Source: Streptomyces sp. BK239 (GTDB lineage Bacteria > Actinomycetota > Actinomycetes > Streptomycetales > Streptomycetaceae). From it: a DNA stretch of 64,000 bases. The notes below the pieces were generated by a model. It was not told the origin of the DNA. It was given only the letters and a program-made list of their open reading frames with translations, and ran no database searches. Position numbers and translations under genes: made by a program. Below are positions 17,637 through 26,586 of this stretch, one piece after another. Where the stretch lies: positions 1-64,000 of the forward strand of contig NZ_SHKS01000001.1 in NCBI RefSeq assembly GCF_004217285.1. The letters run 5' to 3'. The number at the start of each line of letters is the position of its first letter. Positions within the stretch are counted from its first letter, which is position 1.

Positions 17637-20480
17637 GTGTCCGTCCTCTCGAAGATCATGCGTGCAGGCGAAGGCAAGATCCTGCGCAAGCTGCACCGCA
17701 TCGCGGACCAGGTCAACTCCATCGAAGAGGACTTCGTCGACCTCTCCGACGCCGAGCTGCGGGCCCTCACCGATGAGTACAAGCAGCGGTACGCCGACGG
17801 CGAGAGCCTCGACGACCTGCTGCCGGAGGCGTTCGCCACGGTGCGTGAGGCCGCCAAGCGTGTGCTCGGCCAGCGGCACTACGACGTGCAGCTGATGGGT
17901 GGCGCGGCGCTGCACATGGGCTATGTGGCCGAGATGAAGACCGGTGAGGGCAAGACCCTGGTGGGCACGCTGCCCGCTTATCTGAACGCGTTGTCCGGCA
18001 AGGGCGTCCACCTGATCACGGTCAACGACTACCTGGCCGAGCGCGACTCGGAGTTGATGGGCCGTGTCCACAAGTTCCTGGGGCTGGAAGTCGGCTGCAT
18101 CCTGGCCAACATGACGCCGTCGCAGCGGCGCGAGCAGTACGCGTGCGACATCACGTACGGCACGAACAACGAGTTCGGGTTCGACTATCTGCGTGACAAC
18201 ATGGCGTGGTCGCAGGACGAGCTCGTGCAGCGGGGCCACAACTTCGCCATCGTCGACGAGGTGGACTCGATCCTCGTCGACGAGGCGCGTACGCCGTTGA
18301 TCATCTCGGGTCCGGCGGACCAGGCCACCAAGTGGTACGGCGACTTCGCCAAGCTGGTGACGCGTCTGAAGCGGGGCGAGCCCGGCAACCCGCTGAAGGG
18401 CATCGAGGAGACCGGCGACTACGAGGTCGACGAGAAGAAGCGCACGGTCGCCATTCACGAGGCCGGTGTCAGCAAGGTCGAGGACTGGCTGGGCATCGAC
18501 AATCTCTACGAGTCGGTGAACACCCCTCTGGTGGGCTACCTGAACAACGCCATCAAGGCGAAGGAGCTCTTCAAGAAGGACAAGGACTACGTCGTCATGG
18601 ACGGCGAGGTCATGATCGTCGACGAGCACACCGGTCGTATCCTCGCCGGCCGCCGCTACAACGAGGGCATGCACCAGGCGATCGAGGCGAAGGAAGGGGT
18701 GGACATCAAGGACGAGAACCAGACGCTCGCCACGATCACCCTTCAGAACTTCTTCCGTCTGTACAAGCGGCACGACCATGAGGGCAAGGAACAGCCCGGT
18801 CTGTCCGGCATGACCGGTACGGCGATGACCGAGGCCGCCGAGTTCCACCAGATCTACAAGCTCGGTGTGGTGCCGATCCCGACGAACAAGCCGATGGTCC
18901 GCCTGGACCAGTCGGACCTGATCTACCGCACCGAGGTCGCGAAGTTCGAGGCGGTCGTCGACGACATCGCCGAGAAGCACGAGAAGGGCCAGCCGATCCT
19001 GGTCGGCACGACGTCGGTCGAGAAGTCGGAGTACCTGTCGCAGCAGCTGTCCAAGCGGGGCATCCAGCACGAGGTGCTGAACGCCAAGCACCACGAGCGT
19101 GAGGCGCAGATCGTCGCCCAGGCCGGCCGCAAGGGCGCCGTGACGGTGGCCACGAACATGGCCGGTCGTGGTACGGACATCAAGCTGGGCGGCAACCCGG
19201 AGGACCTCGCGGAGGCGGAGCTGCGGCAGCGCGGTCTCGACCCGGAGGAGCACATCGAGGAGTGGGCGCACGCCCTGCCCGCGGCTCTGGAGAGGGCCGA
19301 GCAGGCGGTGAAGGCCGAGAAGGAAGAGGTCGAGGAGCTCGGCGGCCTGTATGTGCTGGGCACCGAGCGGCACGAGTCGCGTCGTATCGACAACCAGCTG
19401 CGCGGTCGTTCCGGCCGTCAGGGCGACCCGGGCGAGTCGCGGTTCTACCTGTCCCTCGGTGACGATCTGATGCGGCTGTTCAAGGCGCAGATGGTCGAGC
19501 GCGTGATGTCGATGGCGAACGTGCCGGACGACGTGCCGATCGAGAACAAGATGGTGACGCGTGCGATCGCGTCGGCGCAGTCGCAGGTGGAGCAGCAGAA
19601 CTTCGAGACGCGCAAGAACGTCCTGAAGTACGACGAGGTCCTCAACCGGCAGCGTGAGGTCATCTACGGCGAGCGGCGTCGGGTGCTGGAGGGCGAGGAC
19701 CTGCACGAGCAGATCCAGCACTTCATGAACGACACGATCGACGCGTATGTGACGGCGGAGACCGCCGAGGGCTTCGCCGAGGACTGGGACCTGGACCGTC
19801 TGTGGGGCGCGTTCAAGCAGCTGTACCCGGTGAAGGTGACCGTGGAGGAGCTGGAGGAGGCGGCCGGTGACCGGGCGGGTCTGACGGCCGAGTTCATCTC
19901 CGAGTCCATCAAGGACGACATCTTCGAGCAGTACCAGGCGCGTGAGGCGCAGCTCGGTTCCGAGATCATGCGTGAGCTGGAGCGCCGGGTCGTGCTGTCG
20001 GTCCTGGACCGCAAGTGGCGTGAGCACCTGTACGAGATGGACTACCTCCAGGAGGGCATCGGTCTGCGCGCGATGGCGCAGAAGGACCCGCTGGTGGAGT
20101 ACCAGCGTGAGGGCTTCGACATGTTCACCGCGATGATGGACGGCATCAAGGAGGAGTCCGTCGGCTATCTGTTCAACCTGGAGGTCCAGGTGGAGCAGCA
20201 GGTCGAGGAGGTTCCGGTGGAGGACGCGGCGCCGGTCGACATGGAGAAGCAGGACGTGGTGCCGGCGCAGGCGAACGGGCGTCCGGAGATCCGCGCCAAG
20301 GGGCTGGACGCTCCGCAGCGGCGGAACCTGCACTTCTCCGCGCCGACGGTGGACGGCGAGGGCGGCACCATCGAGGGTGACTTCGACAGTGACGGCGAGC
20401 CGGTGCGGTCGGAGGCCGACGGGCTGACGCGCGCGGAGCGGCGCAAGCAGGCGAAGGCCGGGCGGCGCCGCAAGAAGTAG
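17637..20480 (+). CDS. secA: Preprotein translocase ATPase SecA
   Basis: 947 residues, GTG start with 'aaggaga' 8 nt upstream. SecA drives export of unfolded preproteins through SecYEG. Visible motifs are Walker A 'TGEGKT' (102-107), Walker B/DEAD region '[22 protein letters not shown]', '[17 protein letters not shown]' and '[21 protein letters not shown]' of the second motor domain, and the helical scaffold and wing. The C terminus is basic ('[16 protein letters not shown]') and has no CxCxSGx8C[HC] metal-binding motif, so no SecB-type docking is expected, as in many actinobacterial SecA1 proteins. It is followed by a terminator. Confidence 0.98.
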   Translation: MSVLSKIMRAGEGKILRKLHRIADQVNSIEEDFVDLSDAELRALTDEYKQRYADGESLDDLLPEAFATVREAAKRVLGQRHYDVQLMGGAALHMGYVAEMKTGEGKTLVGTLPAYLNALSGKGVHLITVNDYLAERDSELMGRVHKFLGLEVGCILANMTPSQRREQYACDITYGTNNEFGFDYLRDNMAWSQDELVQRGHNFAIVDEVDSILVDEARTPLIISGPADQATKWYGDFAKLVTRLKRGEPGNPLKGIEETGDYEVDEKKRTVAIHEAGVSKVEDWLGIDNLYESVNTPLVGYLNNAIKAKELFKKDKDYVVMDGEVMIVDEHTGRILAGRRYNEGMHQAIEAKEGVDIKDENQTLATITLQNFFRLYKRHDHEGKEQPGLSGMTGTAMTEAAEFHQIYKLGVVPIPTNKPMVRLDQSDLIYRTEVAKFEAVVDDIAEKHEKGQPILVGTTSVEKSEYLSQQLSKRGIQHEVLNAKHHEREAQIVAQAGRKGAVTVATNMAGRGTDIKLGGNPEDLAEAELRQRGLDPEEHIEEWAHALPAALERAEQAVKAEKEEVEELGGLYVLGTERHESRRIDNQLRGRSGRQGDPGESRFYLSLGDDLMRLFKAQMVERVMSMANVPDDVPIENKMVTRAIASAQSQVEQQNFETRKNVLKYDEVLNRQREVIYGERRRVLEGEDLHEQIQHFMNDTIDAYVTAETAEGFAEDWDLDRLWGAFKQLYPVKVTVEELEEAAGDRAGLTAEFISESIKDDIFEQYQAREAQLGSEIMRELERRVVLSVLDRKWREHLYEMDYLQEGIGLRAMAQKDPLVEYQREGFDMFTAMMDGIKEESVGYLFNLEVQVEQQVEEVPVEDAAPVDMEKQDVVPAQANGRPEIRAKGLDAPQRRNLHFSAPTVDGEGGTIEGDFDSDGEPVRSEADGLTRAERRKQAKAGRRRKK

Positions 20481-20504
20481 CCGTCGCGCGGTTCGCGTGG
20501 TGTG

Positions 20505-20540
20505 AGGGCCGGGTCACCCCATCGAGGGTGGCCCGGCCCT
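20505..20540 (+). terminator. Terminator between secA and the convergent Rv3235-like gene
   Basis: Arms 'agggccgggtcaccc' and 'gggtggcccggccct' pair over 15 bp with one G-U pair and a 5-nt loop. It is symmetric enough to serve both convergent genes. Confidence 0.85.
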
Positions 20541-20568
20541 TCGCTGTGTGGGGCGGGGCGCGGTGCGG

Positions 20569-21297
20569 TCAGTCGTCCGAGGGGCGGGGTCGGCGGGGGC
20601 CGTCGATCTCTACGGCCGTGCAGCGCCAGCGGTGGTCGGCGCCGAGCTCCAGGCGGAAGGCCATCGCGCGCAGCCGGTCGCCGGCGCCGATGCGGGCGAA
20701 GGCCTCGATGGCGCCGGGGCGGGCGACGTAGTAGCCGATGTCGCGGACGACGGGGCTGACGCCGTGAGGGGTGCGCAGGGGGCCGTGTTCGGCGAGGTGG
20801 GCCAGGTCGTCGTAGGCGCGGCCGACGGTGTGGCGGAGCATGCAGTGCACGGGGCGCCGCCCGCTGAGGACGGCGAGCAGCCGGTCGGCGAAGAGATCGG
20901 TGGGGCGGGGCTGCGGCGGGACGAACGGCCTGCGCGGCGTCTGCTCGGGAACGCGGGCCGCCCGGGCGGGAACGGTGGCGGAGCCGGGCCGGCCGGTGAC
21001 CGTCGTCGCGACCGACCCCGGTGTCGTGCTGTCGAGGCCCGGGCGGGGTGTGGTGCGTGCGGTGGCCGGGGCGGGGCGTCCGGGGCCCGGGGCTGTCGCG
21101 GGGCGGTTGTCGGCGGGGCCGGTCCCGCCCCGGCGGGAGGCGCCCGGGGAGCCCGGAGGGCGGCCGTCGCCGGGTGTCGTGCGGGGTGCGCCGCCGCTCG
21201 GCGTGCGGGGCGGTGCGCCCGCGGGGCGGCGGGTGTCGCGGCGGCCCGGAGGGCGACCTCCCGGGGTGCGCGGCTTCCTGGTCATGACCTTGTGCAT
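20569..21297 (-). CDS. Rv3235-family (DUF6459) hypothetical protein
   Basis: 242 residues. The first 135 or so are Arg/Pro/Gly/Thr-rich and probably disordered. The C-terminal domain (about 135-235) starts 'PTDLFADRLLAVLSGRRPVHCMLRHTVG' (read as 'DLFADRLLAVLSGRRPVHCM') and matches the actinobacterial Rv3235 family, which is often found near secA. No catalytic residues are known. Two ATGs (21297 and four codons in) are possible. Proximity to secA is conserved in actinobacteria and may hint at an envelope or export-related role, but that is inference. Confidence 0.82.
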   Translation of the reverse strand: MHKVMTRKPRTPGGRPPGRRDTRRPAGAPPRTPSGGAPRTTPGDGRPPGSPGASRRGGTGPADNRPATAPGPGRPAPATARTTPRPGLDSTTPGSVATTVTGRPGSATVPARAARVPEQTPRRPFVPPQPRPTDLFADRLLAVLSGRRPVHCMLRHTVGRAYDDLAHLAEHGPLRTPHGVSPVVRDIGYYVARPGAIEAFARIGAGDRLRAMAFRLELGADHRWRCTAVEIDGPRRPRPSDD

Positions 21298-21628
21298 GGG
21301 TGTCCCCGTTCTTACGTGCCCGACTGTGCGTACTGGGCAGTAACTTTCCGTGGTCGTTCTTGTACGGGCTGCGACCGGTCATGGCAAGGAACCCCGAAGG
21401 CGCGGCGCGGGCAGGCGCGATTCACTTGTCCGGGTGACGGGGGAAGGGGAAACCCCTGGCAGGCGCGGCGCCGCGGGTGAATTCCGAGGCGCGAGGTGGA
21501 CGTTTCGACCCTCGCGGGCGGGGACTCGAAAGAGTACTGCCGCACGTATCCTGAAGGCCCTCGGGAGGTGGCAGCCGCCCCTCGCCGGGTGCCGACCGGA
21601 GTCCTCGACCAGGAAAGAGCGGCCTGCC
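21298..21628 (+). other. Divergent spacer before the DUF6912 gene (331 bp)
   Basis: It contains the divergent promoters of the Rv3235-like gene and the DUF6912 gene. A possible -10-like 'cgtatcct' lies near 21546-21553, with no convincing -35. A frame continues upstream of the DUF6912 start but has no support. Nothing else is recognised. Confidence 0.45.
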
Positions 21629-22147
21629 ATGCGCGTGTACGTCCCCCTGACCCTCCACTCCCTCGCCGAGGCGCACAAGGCGGGGGAGCTGGGGTCCGGG
21701 CCGCTCCTCGCGTACGCCGTCACGCCCGCGTTGCGCGAGTGGTACGTCTCCGACGACCTGGAGGAGCTGGAGTACGCGGCCCTCGGCCGGGCCGCGCTGG
21801 CCTCGCTGAGGCTGCTCGCGACGGAGCCGGCCGCCCCGCGCCGGCGGGTCGTCGTCGCCGTCGACGTGCCCGACGGCGCGGTGGGCCCCGGCTCCGATGA
21901 CGAGGGCGGCGACGAGGCGGCGCTCGGCCGGGTGCGGGTCACGGTCGCCGTGCCGCTGGCCAAGGCGGCCTCGGTGCACGTCGACGCCGGGGACGCGGAG
22001 ACCGACGTGGCGGCCGGCGCTCAGGCGCTGGCGGCGGCGGACGGCGGGGACGATGACGCGCAGGCGCTGGTGGACGGCGTCGAGGACCACGAGCTGCTGT
22101 GGTTCGCCACACAGGAGATCCCCAACCTGGTCGGTGCCGGGGCCTGA
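21629..22147 (+). CDS. DUF6912 family hypothetical protein
   Basis: 172 residues. It begins 'MRVYVPLTLHSLAEAHKAGE' and ends with an acidic stretch and 'DHELLWFATQEIPNLV', both typical of this small actinobacterial family. There is no signal peptide or membrane segment. The middle (about 70-90) is a hydrophobic strand run ('RRVVVAVDVPDG'). The gene is 72 bp upstream of the HAD hydrolase on the same strand and may be cotranscribed. Function unknown. Confidence 0.85.
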   Translation: MRVYVPLTLHSLAEAHKAGELGSGPLLAYAVTPALREWYVSDDLEELEYAALGRAALASLRLLATEPAAPRRRVVVAVDVPDGAVGPGSDDEGGDEAALGRVRVTVAVPLAKAASVHVDAGDAETDVAAGAQALAAADGGDDDAQALVDGVEDHELLWFATQEIPNLVGAGA

Positions 22148-22219
22148 GGACCCGGGAGGCCGCGAGGCCGCCGAGCCGGGTTCACTTGATTGTCGGCGGC
22201 GGCGGGTACGTTTGCCGGT

Positions 22220-22882
22220 ATGGGGAAGTCAGCGGCGCACATCGTCTGGGACTGGAACGGCACGCTGTTCCACGACAACGACGCGATCATCGGGGCGACG
22301 AACGCGGCGTTCGTCGAGTTGGGCCTGGAGCCGATCACACTGGAGCGGTACCGGGCGCTGTACTGCGTGCCGGTGCCCAGGTTCTATGAGCGGCTGTTGG
22401 GCCGCCTGCCCACGGACGCCGAGTGGGAGCTCATGGACGAGGTCTTCCACCGCTACTACGCCGAGCACCGGGTGCGCTGCGGGCTCACCGAGGGGGCGGC
22501 GGAGCTGCTCGCCGAGTGGCGGCGGGCGGGGCGCAGCCAGTCGCTGCTGAGCATGTACGTGCACGACGAACTGGTGCCGCTCGTCAGGGGCTTCGGGATC
22601 GAGCCGCACTTCGTGCGGGTGGACGGGCGGACCGGGCCGTCCGGGGGCAGCAAGGCGGAGCACATGGTGCGTCACCTCCAGGCGCTGGCCGCGGTGGAGC
22701 CGGAGCGCACGGTGGTGATCGGGGACGCCGCGGACGACGCGGTGGCCGCGCTGCACGTGGGGGCGAAGGCCGTGCTGTACACGGGCGGCTCGCACGGCCG
22801 GGCCAGCCTCGAGGTGGTGGGCGTGCCGGTGGTGGACTCGCTGGCGGAGGCGGTCGAGGTGGCTCAGGAGCTGGCCGCGTAA
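22220..22882 (+). CDS. HAD-superfamily hydrolase
   Basis: 220 residues, phosphoglycolate-phosphatase-like. Motif I is 'IVWDWNGTLFHD' with nucleophile Asp11 and Asn13 in the place of the usual second aspartate. Motif II is 'SLLSMYVHDEL', motif III a Lys in 'GGSKAEHM', and motif IV 'VVIGDAADDAVAALHVGAKAVL' (read as 'VVIGDAADDAVAALHVG'). A cap domain sits at about 16-85. The DWNGT variant recurs in actinobacterial HADs, so it may be an active phosphatase with altered chemistry. The substrate is unknown. The next feature is a bidirectional terminator. Confidence 0.88.
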   Translation: MGKSAAHIVWDWNGTLFHDNDAIIGATNAAFVELGLEPITLERYRALYCVPVPRFYERLLGRLPTDAEWELMDEVFHRYYAEHRVRCGLTEGAAELLAEWRRAGRSQSLLSMYVHDELVPLVRGFGIEPHFVRVDGRTGPSGGSKAEHMVRHLQALAAVEPERTVVIGDAADDAVAALHVGAKAVLYTGGSHGRASLEVVGVPVVDSLAEAVEVAQELAA

Positions 22883-22918
22883 CGGGACGAGGGCCGGGCG
22901 GGGCCCGGAACGCGAGCC

Positions 22919-22957
22919 GGGCGGCGCATTCCGACGTGGTGTCGGGATACGCCGCCC
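22919..22957 (+). terminator. Bidirectional terminator between HAD and ABC exporter genes
   Basis: A 17-bp stem ('gggcggcgcattccgac' with 'gtcgggatacgccgccc', one mismatch and one wobble) and the loop 'gtggt' sit between the convergent HAD and ABC-2 permease genes. Confidence 0.8.
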
Positions 22958-23002
22958 TCGGGCGGTGCGTGTTGCGGGAGGCGGCCCGCGCTGTCATGGC
23001 GG

Positions 23003-23815
23003 TTACTCGGGGTCGCGGTTGAACTTCGCGGCCGACCAGAAGTAGCCGAGCACAGCGAGTCCCACGCACCAGGCGACGGCCAGCCATCCGTTGTGGCCGA
23101 TCTCGGTGCCGAGGAGAAGACCGCGCAGGGTCTCGATGGCGGGGGTGAAGGGCTGGTATTCGGCGATCGGCTGGAACCAGCCCGGCATCGCGTCGACGGG
23201 GACGAACGCGCTGGAGATGAGGGGCAGGAAGATCAGCGGCATCGCGTTGTTGCTGGCGGCCTCGGCGTTCGGGCTGACCAGGCCCATTCCCACGGCGATC
23301 CACGTGAGCGCGAGGGAGAACAGCACGAGCAGTCCGAATGCCGCCAGCCACTCCAGGGCGGTGGCGTCGGTGGAGCGGAAGCCGATGGCCACGCCCACGG
23401 CGCCCACCAGGATCACGCTGGCCACCGACTGGATCACGCTGCCGACGACGTGGCCGACGAGCACCGAGCCGCGGTGGATCGCCATGGTGCGGAAGCGGGC
23501 GATGATGCCCTCGTTCATGTCGTTGGCGACGGAGACGGCGGTGCCGATCGTGGTGCTGCCGATGGTCATCAGCAGCAGCCCCGGCACCAGGTAGGCGATG
23601 TAGGCGGAGCGGTCCCCGCCGCCGATGCCCGCGCTCATGGTGTCGCCGAAGATGTAGACGAAGAGCAGCAGCAGCATGATCGGCGTGAGCAGCAGGTTCA
23701 GGGTGAGGGACGGGTAGCGGCGGGCGTGCAGGAGGTTGCGGCGCAGCATGGTGGCCGAGTCGCGGACGGCGAGGGAGAGCCGGGTCGGGCGGGCGGGAGC
23801 CAGGGGGGTGCTCAT
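23003..23815 (-). CDS. ABC-2 type transporter permease (drug-exporter type)
   Basis: 270 residues, six hydrophobic segments. These include 'LTLNLLLTPIMLLLLFVYIFG', 'AYLVPGLLLMTIGS', 'VASVILVGAVGVAIGF' and 'WLAAFGLLVLFSLALTWIAVGM'. The 'SNNAMPLIFLPLISSAFVPVDAMP' region is the ABC-2 signature of the DrrB/daunorubicin-exporter group. It overlaps the ATPase gene by 4 nt (ATGA). It probably exports a lipid or drug-like molecule with the ATPase. The specificity is not readable. Confidence 0.93.
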   Translation of the reverse strand: MSTPLAPARPTRLSLAVRDSATMLRRNLLHARRYPSLTLNLLLTPIMLLLLFVYIFGDTMSAGIGGGDRSAYIAYLVPGLLLMTIGSTTIGTAVSVANDMNEGIIARFRTMAIHRGSVLVGHVVGSVIQSVASVILVGAVGVAIGFRSTDATALEWLAAFGLLVLFSLALTWIAVGMGLVSPNAEAASNNAMPLIFLPLISSAFVPVDAMPGWFQPIAEYQPFTPAIETLRGLLLGTEIGHNGWLAVAWCVGLAVLGYFWSAAKFNRDPE

Positions 23816-24768
23816 CGGGCGTTCTCCTTGGACTGGTGGGGGACGTCGGCCGGGCCGGTGAGGGCGAAGAACACGTCGTCGAGGTCGGGGGTGTGCACGG
23901 TCAGCTCGTCCGCCTCGATGCCGGCCGAGTCCAGGCGGTCCAGGACGGCGCGCAGGTCGCGCTGGGTGCCGTCGCTGGGGATCTGCAGTGCCATCGCTTC
24001 GTCGTCCCGGGCGGCGGCGTCGAGGGCGAGGGCGGCGCCGCGGTAGGCGGCGGGGTCGGAGAAGCGGAGCCGGACATGGCCGCCGGGGACGATCCGCTTG
24101 AGCTCCTCGGCGGTGCCCTCGGCGGCGATCGTGCCGTCGTGGAGCACGGCGATGCGGTCGGCGAGCTGGTCGGCCTCCTCCAGGTACTGGGTGGTGAGGA
24201 AGACGGTGACGCCGCCCGTGACGAGCTCGCGGATGATCTGCCACATGGTGTGCCTGGAGCGGGGGTCGAGGCCGGTGGTGGGTTCGTCGAGGAAGATGAC
24301 GCGCGGGCCGCCGACCAGGGTCATGGCGATGTCGAGGCGGCGTTTCATGCCGCCGGAGTAGGTGGAGGCGGGCTTCCTCGCGGCCTCCACCAGGTCGAAG
24401 CGCTCCAGCAGTTCGGCGGTCACCCGCCGGCCCTCGCTCCTGGACAGGTGGTGCAGGTCCGCCATCAGGAGCATGTTCTCCTCGCCGGTGATCAGTCCGT
24501 CGACGGCGGAGAACTGCCCGGTGACGCCGATCTCGGCGCGCACGGCCTGCGGGTCGGCGGCGAGGTCGTGGCCGGCGATCCGGGCCTGGCCGCCGTCGGC
24601 GGTGACGAGGGTGGAGAGGATCTTCACGGCGGTGGTCTTGCCGGCGCCGTTCGGGCCGAGCAGGGAGAAGATGGTCCCTTCGGGGACGGCCAGGTCGACA
24701 CCGTCGAGCACGGTCTTGTCGCCGTAGGACTTGCGCAGCCCGGTCGCCGCGATGGCCAGGTTCGTCAT
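23812..24768 (-). CDS. ABC transporter ATP-binding protein (DrrA-like)
   Basis: 318 residues. Walker A 'GPNGAGKTT', signature 'YSGGMKRRLDIAMTL', Walker B 'VIFLDEPTTGLDPRSR' and the H-loop in 'VFLTTQYLEEADQ' are complete. The C-terminal 100 residues are the DUF4162-type extension ('ELTVHTPDLDDVFFALTG') found in daunorubicin-resistance ATPases. It pairs with the overlapping permease. Downstream of the DUF4097 gene by 27 bp, so the three form an operon opposite the two-HTH regulator. Confidence 0.95.
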   Translation of the reverse strand: MTNLAIAATGLRKSYGDKTVLDGVDLAVPEGTIFSLLGPNGAGKTTAVKILSTLVTADGGQARIAGHDLAADPQAVRAEIGVTGQFSAVDGLITGEENMLLMADLHHLSRSEGRRVTAELLERFDLVEAARKPASTYSGGMKRRLDIAMTLVGGPRVIFLDEPTTGLDPRSRHTMWQIIRELVTGGVTVFLTTQYLEEADQLADRIAVLHDGTIAAEGTAEELKRIVPGGHVRLRFSDPAAYRGAALALDAAARDDEAMALQIPSDGTQRDLRAVLDRLDSAGIEADELTVHTPDLDDVFFALTGPADVPHQSKENAR

Positions 24769-24795
24769 GGTGGGTGTCTCCTCGGAGGCCGCGGG

Positions 24796-25467
24796 TCAGA
24801 GGCTGCGGGCGACGATGTCGCCGAAGCCGGTGGTGGCGTGGATGGTCAGGCCGGCGTCGGCGCCGTCGGTGTTCTTCAGCGCGTTGTCGATCCGGCCGTG
24901 GCCGGTGCCGGCGTTCAGGGAGGCGGAGACCCCGCGGGCGGCGCCGACCGACACCTGTCCGTACTCGGTGCGCAGCACGACCGTGCCGCTGACGGCCTCG
25001 GCGATCCGCAGGTCGCCCTTCTGGGTGCTGATCTCGGCGGAGCCGCCCAGGCGGCCGACGGCGATGTCGCCGGCGAGGACGGCGAGGCGGGCGCCGGCGG
25101 CCTCGTCGAGCTTGACCGTTCCCTGCGCGCTCTCGAAGGCGACGTCGCCGAGCCTCCCGACGCCCCGGAGTTCGGCGTCGGCCGCCTTCGCCTCGACCCG
25201 GGAGCCGGCAGGCAGCTGGACGGTCACCTCGACCGCTCCGGAGTGGCCGAGGACGCGGTTCTTCGCCGGTGCGGCTTCGATCCGCAGGACGCCGTCGACG
25301 TACTCGACCGTCGTCTCCTCCGCCGCCTTCACGTCGCGGCCCTTCGAGGCGTCCGCGGGCAGGACCTCGACCGTGGTGTCGGCGCGGTCGGCGGCGATGA
25401 GGCGGATGCGGCCGGCGGGCACGTCGACGACGGTGGCGATCGCGGCGGGGGTGTTGAACGTCTGCAT
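24796..25467 (-). CDS. DUF4097-family beta-repeat protein
   Basis: 223 residues. It is made of short beta-strand repeats of the pattern 'LRGVGRLGDVAFESAQGTVKL' (fragments such as 'VGRLGDVAFESAQG', 'AEISTQKGDLRI', 'TGFGDIVARSL'), typical of DUF4097 beta-helical or toastrack-like proteins. There is no signal peptide. The ATG at 25467 is preferred because 'ggag' lies 6 nt upstream of it; the ATG at 25479 overlaps that site. These proteins often accompany ABC transporters and MarR or PspC-like regulators. Their function is not established. Confidence 0.85.
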   Translation of the reverse strand: MQTFNTPAAIATVVDVPAGRIRLIAADRADTTVEVLPADASKGRDVKAAEETTVEYVDGVLRIEAAPAKNRVLGHSGAVEVTVQLPAGSRVEAKAADAELRGVGRLGDVAFESAQGTVKLDEAAGARLAVLAGDIAVGRLGGSAEISTQKGDLRIAEAVSGTVVLRTEYGQVSVGAARGVSASLNAGTGHGRIDNALKNTDGADAGLTIHATTGFGDIVARSL

Positions 25468-25523
25468 GGTGTTCTCCATCGACTCGTTGTGTTCGCGTTC
25501 GTTTCTGACGATGGAAAAGCTAC

Positions 25524-25647
25524 GTTGCGTTCATCGATCGCTCAACACCTATGTTGCAATCAATCGGCATAACAGCAGCTCACGCGCTTTAAATCATTGC
25601 AATGGATCTGAACTTAACGCAACATCGAGAGGCTCGCTCGTTGCAAT
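25524..25647 (+). promoter_or_regulatory. Array of GTTGCAAT / GTTGCGTT motifs in a divergent promoter region
   Basis: Within an unusually AT-rich spacer there are 'gttgcgtt' (25524-25531), 'gttgcaat' (25553-25560), 'attgcaat' (25596-25603), the reverse complement 'aacgcaac' (25616-25623) and 'gttgcaat' (25640-25647). Five related octamers in 124 bp between the DUF4097/ABC operon and the two-HTH regulator suggest operator sites, most simply for that regulator. Confidence 0.6.
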
Positions 25648-25703
25648 GAATGAGAGTGAACGCTAAGCTGGCGGCATTCGACGGGCGACATGAGGAGAAC
25701 GCG

Positions 25704-26579
25704 ATGCCGGGAGGCAGGCTCAGCCAGCAGGAACGCCAGCAGATCGCACTGGGGCTGGCCGACGGCCTCGCCTACGCGGAGATCGCCAGGCGTCTGGACC
25801 GCCCGACCTCGACCGTCACACGTGAGGTGATGCGCAACGGCGGTCCCACCGCCTATCGCGCCGACCTGGCCCACCGCGCCACCGAGCGCCGTACGCACCG
25901 GCGCCGGCAGGCCGCGCCCCGGGGGGCGGAGGCGTCCCCGCAGCCCTACGGGCGGGACGCCGATGCCGTGCGCGAGTTCGAGGAGACGTTCACCACCGTC
26001 ATGATGGCCTCCGGCATGACCGCGATGCCGGCGCGCGTCATGGCCTCCCTCTCCCTCAGCGACGAGGGCAGCCTTACCGCCTCCGAACTGGTCAAGCGTC
26101 TCCAGGTCAGCCCGGCGTCCGTCTCCAAGGCGATCGCCTTCCTGGAGAGTCAGAGCCTCGTCCGCCGGGAGCGCGACGAGCGGCGCCGCGAGCGGTACAT
26201 CGTCGACGACGACGTCTGGTACCAGTCGATGATGGCCAGCGCCCGGGCCATCGCCCATGTCGTCGAGGTGGCGCGGCAGGGCGTGGGCGTCCTCGGTCCC
26301 GGCACCCCGGCCGCCGCCCGGCTGGAGAACGTCGCCCGGTTCCTCGACTTCGTCGCCGAGAGCACCGCCCGCGCGGCGGAGCAGGCCCGGGCGGTGCTCC
26401 ACACGAAAACCGCGGCCCCCTCGACCACCGAAGCCGAGGCCGGACCCGAAGCCGAGGCCGGACCCGAAGCCGAGGCCGGACCCGAAGCCGAAGCCGAGGC
26501 CGGACCCGAAGCCGAGGTCGAAGCAGAAGTCGACACCGACACCGACGCCGCCGCCGCGCCGGATCCGGGCCGCGCGTGA
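25704..26579 (+). CDS. Transcriptional regulator with IS30-type HTH plus MarR/GbsR-like domain
   Basis: 291 residues, ATG with 'gaggag' upstream. Residues 5-60 are an HTH_38-like domain ('LSQQERQQIALGLADGLAYAEIARRLDRPTSTVTREV', part shown as 'AEIARRLDRPTSTVTREV') as found in IS30 transposases. Residues about 90-230 are a winged-helix MarR/GbsR-like domain ('SLSDEGSLTASELVKRLQVS', 'RRERDERRRERYIVDD'). The tail is a run of EAEAGP repeats. No transposase catalytic domain is present, so it is a regulator. It diverges from the ABC/DUF4097 operon and probably controls it. It converges on the PfpI gene with 7 bp between stops. Confidence 0.87.
   Translation: MPGGRLSQQERQQIALGLADGLAYAEIARRLDRPTSTVTREVMRNGGPTAYRADLAHRATERRTHRRRQAAPRGAEASPQPYGRDADAVREFEETFTTVMMASGMTAMPARVMASLSLSDEGSLTASELVKRLQVSPASVSKAIAFLESQSLVRRERDERRRERYIVDDDVWYQSMMASARAIAHVVEVARQGVGVLGPGTPAAARLENVARFLDFVAESTARAAEQARAVLHTKTAAPSTTEAEAGPEAEAGPEAEAGPEAEAEAGPEAEVEAEVDTDTDAAAAPDPGRA
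26433..26510 (+). repeat. 18-bp tandem repeats encoding EAEAGP units
   Basis: Four copies of 'gccgaggccggacccgaa' begin at 26433, 26451, 26469 and 26493. A 6-bp insertion separates the third and fourth. They encode an acidic, probably disordered C-terminal tail. Confidence 0.92.
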
Positions 26580-26586
26580 CCCGACG

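Noticed and set aside
17589..20333. A 914-codon open frame antisense to secA
   Set aside because: The same GC-driven effect. The translation is Leu/Arg/Val-rich without any family signature, while SecA motifs are complete on the other strand.
25704..25900. IS30-like helix-turn-helix as evidence of an insertion sequence
   Set aside because: No DDE catalytic domain, inverted repeats or target duplication are present, and the HTH is fused to a MarR/GbsR-like domain.
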